Counted from the first letter of the stretch, positions 47,361 to 54,895 are shown. The stretch is 64,000 bases of DNA from Pseudomonadales bacterium (GCA_002708905.1 PAPM01000023.1:186001-250000); one strand, 5' to 3'. Notes: generated from the letters alone by a model not told the origin. Numbers and translations: made by a program.

Positions 47361-47383
47361 AAATGATACTTTTGATATCATTT
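47361..47383. promoter_or_regulatory. Dyad in the P450/TetR divergent region
   Basis: A perfect 8-bp inverted repeat, AAATGATA-(7)-TATCATTT, lies in the strongly AT-rich region 47340-47450 between the divergent P450 and TetR genes. Likely operator of the adjacent TetR protein. Confidence 0.5.
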
Positions 47384-47555
47384 ATTAGAAATGCCTATAA
47401 TATTCCCATATATATCAATATATTATTAATATATACATATTACATATAGCGCCATTTGATCTCATTTTCCATTCCAAAACCAGACAAACCATGTGATCAT
47501 AGGGCGCATGAACGGGTGTTGCACAACGAGAGCGCAACCGACACAGAGAGGCAAA

Positions 47556-48155
47556 ATGACTGAACCGGAAGAGATTGATCTGCGCTCCGGAGGGCGCCAG
47601 GAACGGAGCAGACGAACACGCAAGGCTCTGCGCAATGCGCTGCTTAATTTGCTGCAGATAAAACCACTTGAGCAAATCAGAATACGGGAACTGACCTCGG
47701 AAGCGGGTGTCGCCTATGCGACGTATTTCAGAAATTACGAAGATAAAAATGCGCTACTTCAGGATTTGTTGTCCGATGAGATTAACTCGCTGTTGGCGAT
47801 GACTCTGCCACTTTTCTTTTCAGGTAATCGGCTTGTGTCGACGCAGGAACTCTGTAAACACATATGGAAACGGCGCGATATCTGGCGCGCGTTACTAATG
47901 GGGGGAGCGGCACCTGCGCTTAAGGCAGAATACCTGAGACAGGCGCTGAAAATTGCAGGCGATCAGGCCGGAAATGATTCATGGGTGCCTGGAGATCTGG
48001 CCGTTTCGGTCTCGGTATCCAGCCTGCTTGAAATAATGATTTGGTGGTTAACACATGAAAATCCACCTTCGGCGGAGCACATGGCTGTCGTCGTTTATCG
48101 GCTGGCTGTTGCGCCTGTCCTGACAGAAGAAAATTCCCTCGGAGTCATGTTGTAG
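47556..48155 (+). CDS. TetR family regulator (paralogue A)
   Basis: A 199-residue TetR-type protein. HTH: RRTRKALRNALLNLLQIKPL then EQIRIRELTSEAGVAYATYFRNYEDKNALL. The C-terminal part contains IWRALLMGGAAPALKAEYLRQAL and SVSSLLEIMIWWLTHENP, both closely matched in the protein at 53267, so the two are paralogues flanking the second NorD/NorQ unit. GAGAGG decides the ATG at 47556. Its 3' end overlaps the convergent AraC gene by 61 bases. It probably controls the divergent P450-SDR operon. Confidence 0.9.
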   Translation: MTEPEEIDLRSGGRQERSRRTRKALRNALLNLLQIKPLEQIRIRELTSEAGVAYATYFRNYEDKNALLQDLLSDEINSLLAMTLPLFFSGNRLVSTQELCKHIWKRRDIWRALLMGGAAPALKAEYLRQALKIAGDQAGNDSWVPGDLAVSVSVSSLLEIMIWWLTHENPPSAEHMAVVVYRLAVAPVLTEENSLGVML

Positions 48156-49075
48156 ACCTGTTTAAACAACCTGCTAAAGTGGCCGGGGCTTTTAAAACCA
48201 TTGCGATAAGCCACTTCGGAAATTGGAATTTGCCTCCCGGCGGGAGAGCTCAGCCATTCATGGGCACTTTTCAGGCGCCCACTCCAGATCAGATTCGGAA
48301 TCGACGTGTTATGCTGCCGGCATAAATGCGAGAGATATCGCCTGGAAATGCCACAGCCCTGCGCAATCATATCGGCGTTCAATGCTGGGTCTGTCAGGTG
48401 GACTTCCACATAATTGAGGACATCCATGAAGCGCTTCTGTGACAGTGTTTGTCGCTCCTGAAGAGAATTGCTACATTGCTTCACACCTTCGACCAAAAGT
48501 GCTAACGCACTATTTACCAGCACCTCCTCAGCACCGCTACCAAGCTCGCCATCAGAGTCAAACACCTCTTGAAACAAGCGCTCAGCGATTCTGAATTCCC
48601 GTTTATCCATCGCAGAACTGAAGCCTGCATTAATTTCCTCTGGAATGAAGCGCTTGAAAATGTAGGTGGGAACTAAAATATGTAACACCTCCAGCACTGA
48701 CCTGTCGTCGGTATGGCATTCCAAACGGATCGGAGACAGTGACTTGATAAAACCGAACTCTCCGGCGAGTGAAACATCGGTGCCATTCTGATGAGACAGA
48801 TGCATGCTACCTCTCCTGATGAACCAAACAATGGTCAGGTCCGTAGCATCCTCCTGGATATGCTGCCAGGTACGCTGAAAAAACAGCCGGGATTTTGACT
48901 TAAGATTAACAATGGACATTGCTCCTACGGACTTTTTGTCCGCGCGAACTTCAATGTCAGAACCCGCATCTATGGCATATTGCCCGGAATAATATTCCTT
49001 ATTATTTTTACCACGATAGCCGGCCTGACACTCATGATAATTACGTTCATCAAATGCAAAGATCCGCTCTTTCAT
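48095..49075 (-). CDS. AraC family regulator
   Basis: A 326-residue protein with a C-terminal AraC domain: LNADMIAQGCGISRRYLSHL and IPISEVAYRNGFKSPGHFSRLF followed by KQVYNMTPREFSSVR. The N-terminal 200 residues look like the AraC-binding-like (cupin) domain of the NahR/AlkS-unrelated 'FeaR/XylS-like' group; the ligand is unknown. AGGAG ahead of ATG 49075. Divergent from the second NorD/NorQ unit across 376 bases containing a large dyad, so it is a candidate activator of that unit. Confidence 0.88.
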   Translation of the reverse strand: MKERIFAFDERNYHECQAGYRGKNNKEYYSGQYAIDAGSDIEVRADKKSVGAMSIVNLKSKSRLFFQRTWQHIQEDATDLTIVWFIRRGSMHLSHQNGTDVSLAGEFGFIKSLSPIRLECHTDDRSVLEVLHILVPTYIFKRFIPEEINAGFSSAMDKREFRIAERLFQEVFDSDGELGSGAEEVLVNSALALLVEGVKQCSNSLQERQTLSQKRFMDVLNYVEVHLTDPALNADMIAQGCGISRRYLSHLCRQHNTSIPNLIWSGRLKSAHEWLSSPAGRQIPISEVAYRNGFKSPGHFSRLFKQVYNMTPREFSSVRTGATASR

Positions 49076-49451
49076 CCCTTTCTCCTGAGAGGAAATCGTT
49101 GTGACCCACAGGAGCCCGAAAGCATCATGAGACCAAACCTTCCTTTCTGCTGAGTTTTTGATTTGCCATCATGCTACGGGCCGCCCAATTAGGCAAACCG
49201 TCTCTATCTTTTGTCCGGACTTTTAATATTTTTTATTACATTACCCTAAAAATAGAATCATCTTATAAATACACGATATTCATATTAGTACGGATATTAA
49301 CGTGTAGCTTCAGCCCTGTTTTTTGCTGAGAAAGTCATTGACCACTATGGAATAGTGTGTACCATACTCAATCTATGGAACACACTATTCCATAGATTGG
49401 GATACCTCTAAAAAATCTCTTACAACAAATAAAGTCAGAAGGATAAAAATA
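49076..49451. other. Regulatory intergenic region ahead of the second NorD/NorQ unit
   Basis: This 376-base region contains no convincing gene. The centre (49215-49300) is very AT-rich. The right part carries the complex dyad at 49345-49399. Divergent promoters for the AraC gene and for the small-peptide/NorD/NorQ unit must lie here. Confidence 0.55.
49345..49399. promoter_or_regulatory. Nested inverted repeats (composite operator)
   Basis: Three CTATGGAA-type half-sites are present. CTATGGAATAGTGTG (49345-49359) is a perfect 15-bp inverted match to CACACTATTCCATAG (49381-49395). In addition CAATCTATGGAA (49369-49380) is a perfect 12-bp inverted match to TTCCATAGATTG (49388-49399) with a 7-base spacer. 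The right arm can therefore pair with either left arm, as in a two-state operator or alternative hairpins. It ends 52 bases before the small-peptide ATG. Confidence 0.7.
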
Positions 49452-49550
49452 ATGTGGGTGGATATTCTGCGTTTACTGGTGGCATTTGGTGGCGTCATTC
49501 TCATCATTGCGTTTTGGTATTGGCTCATGGATTCCATAGGCACCTTTTGA
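49452..49550 (+). CDS. 32-residue single-TM peptide
   Basis: A short open frame encodes MWVDILRLLVAFGGVILIIA and then FWYWLMDSIGTF, one clean transmembrane helix with Trp/Tyr at the boundary. GAAGGA lies at a good distance ahead of the ATG, and it is the first possible gene after the operator. It ends 30 bases before the NorD-like gene, in the same frame and separated only by stop codons. It could be a small subunit of a membrane enzyme or a regulatory peptide. Not recognised; its reality rests on the ribosome site, hydrophobic pattern and position. Confidence 0.6.
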   Translation: MWVDILRLLVAFGGVILIIAFWYWLMDSIGTF

Positions 49551-49580
49551 ACTGACACATTTTGAACTGGCACGTTTTGA
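49545..49580 (+). repeat. 15-base tandem repeat carrying in-frame stops
   Basis: TTTTGAACTGACACA, TTTTGAACTGGCACG and a partial third TTTTGA are in tandem. Each carries TGA in the frame of the 32-residue peptide, so that frame has three successive stops (49548, 49563, 49578) before the NorD-like ATG at 49581. Confidence 0.75.
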
Positions 49581-51113
49581 ATGATGGAATCCATTATGAA
49601 TCAAGCCAGCCAGATGGAAGCAAACGGCTCACTACTGGCATCTGTATTTTCCAATAAGCGCCGATTGGGTGTGCGCCTGATGTCGGGCCCCGACCGCTGC
49701 TTTGGTGTAAGCCCGAGCCTCACTCGCGTCCATCTCCCGTTTCCTCCCTTAGCGGAAGACTGGAGCATGCGAACGGTAACCTGCGGGGTAGCGCTACAGT
49801 GTTCACCCTCAAAAGAACGTGTTGCCCGGTTGCCGTTGCCCGAACTATCCGCGCGCCAGCGACTGGCACTGACACAAGTGGAAGGCGGAGTCGCTGTTAG
49901 CTGGGTCCTGGCGCGCTGGCGGGGGCTGACGGCGGAATTTCAGCAGCGCTTGCCCGATCTTGAAAAGCTGGACCCGGACATGGATGCCTCTGCCATGTTG
50001 CAATTGGCATTGCAGCAATCCCATTCACGGAAAGTATTCCCAACTCATCCGTTGCTGGGACAACTTCCGGCAAGCCCCGCCGCACGACCGGACTTTATTA
50101 ATGCACTGCGCCGGTTGTATGGCCGCATGCCCTGGTCAAGCAGGGGCCGTTTTTCACCGGGACAATTCAGCATTCCCGCCGGTGGCGACGGCAACGTCCA
50201 GAATCCTAACCTGCCGCCGCCAAGCCGCCCGGAAGAGGACTCTCCGGCGATAACCATCGGTCAGCGGGCCGGTATTCCCTATCCGGAATGGAATGTATGG
50301 ACCAAAGGCTTCCTACCCAACTATGTGGCGGTGCTGGAACGCAAGCTGGTATCTGAGTCATCGACTTCATGCCCACCCAATTCCAATTTGCAACGCTGGT
50401 TTGAAGCACATACTCACCGCGCGATTAAAAGCCGCTTGGAAGACGGCTGTGATCTCGACGTGGATCAATACCTCAACCACTACCTGGACAGAGTGTGCGG
50501 TATGGCCACTGATGACCGCCTGTTCCGAGATCTGGTGCCGACTGCGCGGGATGTGAGTACAGCACTGCTACTGGATGGCAGCGCCTCACTGGGCGTACAA
50601 CAGGGCCGCGTTTTCAAACTGGAACTGGCCTGTGCTGATGCGCTCTCCCGTGCCATGACCCTGGCCCACGAACGTCATGCTCTGTTTGTCTTCACCGGTC
50701 ATACCCGGCACCGGGTAGAGGTAACCTGCCTCAAGGATTTTACCGAACGTCGTGCGGTGCTACCGGGCCAGCTGGGGTTGAGCGCGGGAGGATACACCCG
50801 ACTGGGCGCCCCCATCCGACACCTGACCAACCGGTTACTGGAACAAAGGTCGGAACGCCATGTATTGATCATGGTCGGGGACGGACAAATGTCTGACGAA
50901 GGGTATGAAGGCTACTACGCGTGGGCCGATGTGGCTCATGCGGTTGAAGAAGCAGAGGAAGCCGGTATTTCTCTCTTTTACATTGGCGTGGGCCCCGCCC
51001 GTGTGGACCCACTGCCGGATGTATTCGGCCCTCGTCGTTCCACACGCATCAATCGGGTGGATGAACTACCCCGCGTACTGGCTCATGTGCATCAACAACT
51101 GGTGGCTGCCTGA
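49581..51113 (+). CDS. NorD-type VWA protein (copy 2)
   Basis: A 510-residue VWA protein, shorter than copy 1 and clearly diverged from it. The MIDAS site is complete: DGSAS from Asp332, Thr406 in GGYTRLG and Asp434 in VGDGQMSDEGYEGYYAW. The N-terminal half is helical and proline-rich in the middle. The start is uncertain: ATGs at 49581, 49584 and 49596 have no good Shine-Dalgarno, so translation may depend on the upstream peptide. It precedes its AAA+ partner, the reverse of the order in copy 1. Known relatives act with NorQ/CbbQ to activate metalloenzymes. Confidence 0.88.
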   Translation: MMESIMNQASQMEANGSLLASVFSNKRRLGVRLMSGPDRCFGVSPSLTRVHLPFPPLAEDWSMRTVTCGVALQCSPSKERVARLPLPELSARQRLALTQVEGGVAVSWVLARWRGLTAEFQQRLPDLEKLDPDMDASAMLQLALQQSHSRKVFPTHPLLGQLPASPAARPDFINALRRLYGRMPWSSRGRFSPGQFSIPAGGDGNVQNPNLPPPSRPEEDSPAITIGQRAGIPYPEWNVWTKGFLPNYVAVLERKLVSESSTSCPPNSNLQRWFEAHTHRAIKSRLEDGCDLDVDQYLNHYLDRVCGMATDDRLFRDLVPTARDVSTALLLDGSASLGVQQGRVFKLELACADALSRAMTLAHERHALFVFTGHTRHRVEVTCLKDFTERRAVLPGQLGLSAGGYTRLGAPIRHLTNRLLEQRSERHVLIMVGDGQMSDEGYEGYYAWADVAHAVEEAEEAGISLFYIGVGPARVDPLPDVFGPRRSTRINRVDELPRVLAHVHQQLVAA

Positions 51114-51135
51114 AAAAACAAGGTGAAAGTAAGTC

Positions 51136-51921
51136 ATGTTGAACGTTAATTACCAACTAAATAAAAATGAAGAGCGCCAGTTCAGGTTGGCGTACATTCG
51201 CAACCTGCCTGTGATGTTAACCGGGCCGACCGGCTGCGGAAAAACCCGTTTCATTGAACATATGGGACAGCAACTGAATCGGCCGGTGATTACCATCAGT
51301 TGTCACGACGATCTCACCAGTTCTGATTTGGTCGGGCGTTTTATGGTGCGTGGCGGTGATGTTATTTGGAACGACGGACCTTTGACCCGGGCGGTAAAAC
51401 AGGGGGCCATCTGTTACCTGGATGAAGTGGTAGAGGCCCGCCACGATTCACTGGCGGTATTACACTCCCTCACCGACCATCGCCGCACCCTGTATCTGGA
51501 CCGGACCGGAGAGGAAATTCGCGCACCGGACACTTTCATGCTGGTGTGTTCCTACAATCCCGCCTACCGCAGTTCGATTAAAGAACTCAAACCGTCGTTT
51601 CGACAACGCTTTGTAACGCTGTCTATGGATTATCTGCCGCCCCACCGGGAAGTGGAGGTGCTGGTCAAGGAAACCCAGGTTAACGAAGAGGCCGCCCAGC
51701 GCCTGGTGGAATTGGCCGTGGCGATCCGCAACGCCGACACGGCATTACACATCGAGCCCCCTTCCACTCGGGTGTTGGTGACCGCGGCCAGTCTGGTGGC
51801 AGAGGGTGCGACAGAGCTTGAAGCCGCAGAAATATGCATCCTGGCCCCCCTGAGCACCGACGGCATCATTCCCCCTGCCCTGCAGGAACTGGCAGCTGCG
51901 AGTTTACTACCACCACAATAA
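51136..51921 (+). CDS. NorQ/CbbQ-type MoxR AAA+ ATPase (copy 2)
   Basis: A 261-residue AAA+ ATPase highly similar to copy 1. Walker A is GPTGCGKT (30-37) and Walker B ICYLDE (92-97). DDLTSSDLVGRFMVRGGDVI and the sensor-1 segment VCSYNPAYRSS are also shared. It follows the VWA gene after 22 bases with AAGGTGAAAG ahead of the ATG. Downstream on the same strand are three small membrane proteins, its likely clients or accessory factors. No classical client enzyme of this family is encoded in the window. Confidence 0.93.
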   Translation: MLNVNYQLNKNEERQFRLAYIRNLPVMLTGPTGCGKTRFIEHMGQQLNRPVITISCHDDLTSSDLVGRFMVRGGDVIWNDGPLTRAVKQGAICYLDEVVEARHDSLAVLHSLTDHRRTLYLDRTGEEIRAPDTFMLVCSYNPAYRSSIKELKPSFRQRFVTLSMDYLPPHREVEVLVKETQVNEEAAQRLVELAVAIRNADTALHIEPPSTRVLVTAASLVAEGATELEAAEICILAPLSTDGIIPPALQELAAASLLPPQ

Positions 51922-51938
51922 AAATAGAGGACTGAATC

Positions 51939-52073
51939 ATGAACGACCAACCCATCAGCGAACAGGACAAACGCCGCCGTCGAGGCTTGATTGCGTTTCA
52001 GATCGTCTGTTACGGCTACCTGCTGACAATGTTTTTAATCCAAATGTATATGTACTCAACCCGCGACTGGTAA
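51939..52073 (+). CDS. 44-residue single-TM peptide
   Basis: Encodes MNDQPISEQDKRRRRGLIAF followed by QIVCYGYLLTMFLIQMYMY and a short STRDW tail. A basic cytoplasmic N-terminus (KRRRR) and one TM helix predict an N-in single-pass protein. AGAGGA precedes the ATG. It lies 17 bases after the AAA+ gene and 16 bases before the 6-TM gene, so it is part of the operon. Not recognised; similar in kind to the small subunits that accompany some membrane oxidases. Confidence 0.7.
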   Translation: MNDQPISEQDKRRRRGLIAFQIVCYGYLLTMFLIQMYMYSTRDW

Positions 52074-52089
52074 TAGGCAGGTAAATACG

Positions 52090-52788
52090 ATGAGCTATCA
52101 AACGACAACCATAGCTGGCATGTCAGGCCTGGACGCCCACGATGAACGTAGCCGCCAGGCACAATGGCAGGCGGACAAATGGATGATGAGCGGCGCCTTG
52201 TTCCTGGGCTCTGCTGTATTCGGTATTATCGGGCTTCCGTTATTTCTGCGGGGGCTGGCGCTACAACTGAAAGCACAAAAAGCAGGTTTGACGGTGCGGC
52301 CAATGATGGTAACCCTGATTGGCTATCTGGTTGCCGTGGATGCGGCACTGAACTCCATCGGCTGGGCACTGGACATGGTAGCCCACCACACATTGCTGGC
52401 ACGCGTATTCCTGATGGCCTGGGGCAACATGTTTGATGCAGGTTATTTCTGGCATTACAACGAACTGTGGATTGGCGGCGCCAGTGCGCCCGGTGAAAAG
52501 GCCTGGGAGATCGCCTTACTACCCTTAGTGTTCAGTATGCGTATTGCTGCCGCCATCGGTTTTCTGCAGATGAAACGCTGGGGCCATCAATGGCTGATTA
52601 TAACCTGTTGGTTCGGAGTGGTAGCCTGGACGGGTTATATTGCCAACATGACCATATTTGCCGACGTGCGCTACACCGGGGTTGTATTTCCCGTCATCGG
52701 CTGGTGGCTCTACGATATTTTCTATATCACACCCTTCCTGGCCCTGCCGTATTTACACTCTGTGAATCGGGAAATATTTTCCCATTGA
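52090..52788 (+). CDS. 6-TM membrane protein, unknown function
   Basis: A 232-residue integral membrane protein with about six helices. I do not recognise the family. Possible metal- or substrate-facing residues cluster in and near helices: DMVAHHTLLAR, DAGYFWHYNELW and WWLYDIFY. The periplasm- or cytoplasm-facing loop IGGASAPGEKAWE follows the His-containing helix. By position it is the largest membrane component of the second NorD/NorQ unit and the best candidate catalytic subunit. This is inference; no cofactor motif is established. Confidence 0.75.
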   Translation: MSYQTTTIAGMSGLDAHDERSRQAQWQADKWMMSGALFLGSAVFGIIGLPLFLRGLALQLKAQKAGLTVRPMMVTLIGYLVAVDAALNSIGWALDMVAHHTLLARVFLMAWGNMFDAGYFWHYNELWIGGASAPGEKAWEIALLPLVFSMRIAAAIGFLQMKRWGHQWLIITCWFGVVAWTGYIANMTIFADVRYTGVVFPVIGWWLYDIFYITPFLALPYLHSVNREIFSH

Positions 52789-52816
52789 TCAGCCACGATG
52801 CTTGAGGATCGTCACC

Positions 52817-53218
52817 ATGAACAAAGATCAAATCAATGAACTACCGTTGGGCACCTCACCGGCCTTCGCCGGCATGCATAAGTGGTTGCAACGGGGACTG
52901 ATAGTGTGTTTAACCGCATTGGTGTTGGAAGGCGCCTTCACCTTTCCCCTGTTGGCCATGTGGTATGGATGGCCAACGTTATCACTTCAGGAAATCTGCA
53001 CGGAATTTGAAAGGATTCGCTTCTCCGACGAATCCCGTGAGTGTATCTATCCCTATCCTTTGTTCGGTCCTGCAGAGGGGGCTGGCCAGACTACGGCGCG
53101 CGATCAATGGGGCATCCAACCCAAACCTCAATATAAAGCCATCGGTTACCGCGAACTTATTCAGCGCCGTAATGACCGGCTTGCTGCACAGACTACTGAG
53201 AGTGGTGGTGAACCATGA
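52817..53218 (+). CDS. Single-TM protein with Cys/Pro tail, unknown function
   Basis: A 133-residue protein with one TM helix (LIVCLTALVLEGAFTFPLLA) and a soluble C-terminal part containing two cysteines: EICTEFERIRF and SRECIYPYPLFGP. The Cys-x-n-Cys-x-x-Pro-x-Pro pattern is reminiscent of the C-terminal tail of the AveC-like protein at 41421 (GICGEG...RLCPHPALPF). GAGGA ahead of ATG 52817 decides the start; a TTG at 52802 is less likely. Last structural gene of the second unit, with the TetR gene 48 bases downstream. Confidence 0.75.
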   Translation: MNKDQINELPLGTSPAFAGMHKWLQRGLIVCLTALVLEGAFTFPLLAMWYGWPTLSLQEICTEFERIRFSDESRECIYPYPLFGPAEGAGQTTARDQWGIQPKPQYKAIGYRELIQRRNDRLAAQTTESGGEP

Positions 53219-53266
53219 TAGACTAGCCACTCCCATTTATCATGATGCTGTTTTTGGTGAACTATA

Positions 53267-53842
53267 ATGCAGGAAGACTCGCCGGACTATCTGGATCCCC
53301 GCGCACTCCGTACACGGGAGGCACTACATGCTGCCATGCTTCAACTCTTGGAAGCAAAGAGCCTGGACCAGATAAGCGTGAGGGAAATTGTTGCGGTAGC
53401 GGGTATTGGTTACAACACATTCTTCCGCCATCATCCTAGCAAGGAATCATTGCTGGAAGCCATCGCCGCAGAACAGATAAGTGCTTTGTTTCATCTCTCC
53501 ATGCCCGTGCTGGACGCAAAAGACTTACGTTCTGCATCGATTACACTACTGGGTTATGTGGAGGATCACTGGTCGATCTGGAAAATTCTGTTAACCGGTG
53601 GTGCGGCAGGGTTTATCCGCGAGGAGTTTTTACGGCAGGCTCAGGCGGTGGCCAACGTACGGGGAAAAGCGAAAAGACTTATGCCACCGGACCTGGGTAC
53701 AACTCTCATCGTAAGCAGCGTACTAGAACTGATTACATGGTGGCTGAAACAAGATAATCCGTTGCCGGTGGATCACATTGCAGAAATTCTGGACTCTGCG
53801 ATCGTTAGCCCGATAATAGAGGCTGGCAAGCGACGCAAGTAA
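53267..53842 (+). CDS. TetR family regulator (paralogue B)
   Basis: A 191-residue TetR protein with HTH RTREALHAAMLQLLEAKSLD then QISVREIVAVAGIGYNTFFRHHPSKESLL. Its C-terminal blocks WKILLTGGAAGFIREEFLRQ and VSSVLELITWWLKQDNPLP match the protein at 47556, marking a duplication. It is on the same strand and 48 bases after the second NorD/NorQ unit, so may be co-transcribed with it and feed back on the dyad at 49345-49399. No strong ribosome site precedes the ATG. Confidence 0.9.
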   Translation: MQEDSPDYLDPRALRTREALHAAMLQLLEAKSLDQISVREIVAVAGIGYNTFFRHHPSKESLLEAIAAEQISALFHLSMPVLDAKDLRSASITLLGYVEDHWSIWKILLTGGAAGFIREEFLRQAQAVANVRGKAKRLMPPDLGTTLIVSSVLELITWWLKQDNPLPVDHIAEILDSAIVSPIIEAGKRRK

Positions 53843-53908
53843 CCGAATCTGTCAAGGTTAAAAACATTGCATGGAATCCATGCTGAGCCACAGCCTAATG
53901 GGTTAATA

Positions 53909-54895
53909 TCAATATCTATTGGGAGATACCTTTTCTTGTGCGCGCCTCATCTGAGTCAACTCGGCCAGTATCGCCACAGCAATTTCGGGAGCCGTTTTGC
54001 TACCGATAGCCAAACCAACCGGGGCATGTAGTCGCGCTATCTGCGCCTCTTCCAATTGCAACTGCCGCAGGCGCTCAATACGATTTTCAGTAGTGCGGAC
54101 GGACCCCAATGAACCCACATAGAAGTTATCCTGGGCAAGCGCCTCCATCAAAGCCATATCATCAATCCTGGGGTCGTGGGTGAGCGTTATCACAATACTG
54201 AAAGGATCGTTTGCATATTCTCGGACCACGTCATCCGGCATCTGGTTAATGCACTCACAGTCCGATGAAGGTGCAAGAATATGATTCTTAAAGTCATCAA
54301 GCTTGTCCGCTCGAGGGTCAGTAACCAACACCCGATAGTCCATCATATTCGCCATCTGAACCAGGCACCCCGCAATCTGTCCCGCACCGACCAAAAGTAA
54401 CGTGTAACCGGGTCCATACACCTGAACAAAGCGATGCTCATTAAAAGCAATAGGTTTAAAGTATTCCGTCGGCATCAAATGCCTTTGACCACTAATCAGA
54501 TCCAAAGATCGCTCAATGCATTTGCGATTACCAAGTGCCGTATTGATTTTTACCAGATCCTTGAGGTCGGAGTGCCCCATCTGCTCTACCAGCACTGTCA
54601 TATAGCCCCCACAGGGCAAACCTAACCGAGCATTTTCCTCGGCACTCAGGCCGTATTCAATTAACTGTGGGTAGCGGCTAAACCAACCGGACTGTAACTT
54701 TTCAAGTAGGTCATCTTCGACACAGCCTCCGGACAGAGAACCAACCACCTGCCCTGACTGATTGCATGCCATTAAAGACCCGGCTGGACGGGGCGAGGAA
54801 CCATGCGTTCTTACAATAGTACAAAACCAGGCTTGAATATTATTTTCAACCCAGTTCTGCAATACTGATAAAACCTGATGATCAAGACTGTGCAT
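53909..54895 (-). CDS. XdhC/CoxI family protein
   Basis: A 328-residue protein of the XdhC family, which inserts or sulfurates molybdenum cofactor in xanthine dehydrogenase-type enzymes. The N-terminal XdhC_CoxI block reads CTIVRTHGSSPRPAGSLMACN and GSLSGGCVEDDL. The C-terminal Rossmann block includes VGAGQIAG and GSLGSVRTTENRIERL, ending APVGLAIGSKTAPEIAVAILAEL. It starts 12 bases after the fatty acyl-AMP ligase stop with GAGAAG ahead, so it is its operon partner. No molybdoenzyme is encoded in the window, which makes its role here unclear. Confidence 0.9.
   Translation of the reverse strand: MHSLDHQVLSVLQNWVENNIQAWFCTIVRTHGSSPRPAGSLMACNQSGQVVGSLSGGCVEDDLLEKLQSGWFSRYPQLIEYGLSAEENARLGLPCGGYMTVLVEQMGHSDLKDLVKINTALGNRKCIERSLDLISGQRHLMPTEYFKPIAFNEHRFVQVYGPGYTLLLVGAGQIAGCLVQMANMMDYRVLVTDPRADKLDDFKNHILAPSSDCECINQMPDDVVREYANDPFSIVITLTHDPRIDDMALMEALAQDNFYVGSLGSVRTTENRIERLRQLQLEEAQIARLHAPVGLAIGSKTAPEIAVAILAELTQMRRAQEKVSPNRY

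Noticed and set aside
49385-49594. Minus-strand 69-codon frame over the small TM peptide
   Set aside because: Its repetitive QNVPVQNVSVQ sequence is only the reverse reading of the tandem repeat; the plus-strand peptide has the ribosome site and TM pattern.
41421-51921. Denitrification (nor) cluster
   Set aside because: NorQ- and NorD-like genes are present but no norB/norC or haem-copper oxidase subunit is encoded, so the label would mislead.
53869-53883. GCATGGA-A-TCCATGC dyad
   Set aside because: It lies between convergent gene ends, has no T run and a one-base loop; neither a promoter operator nor a good terminator.
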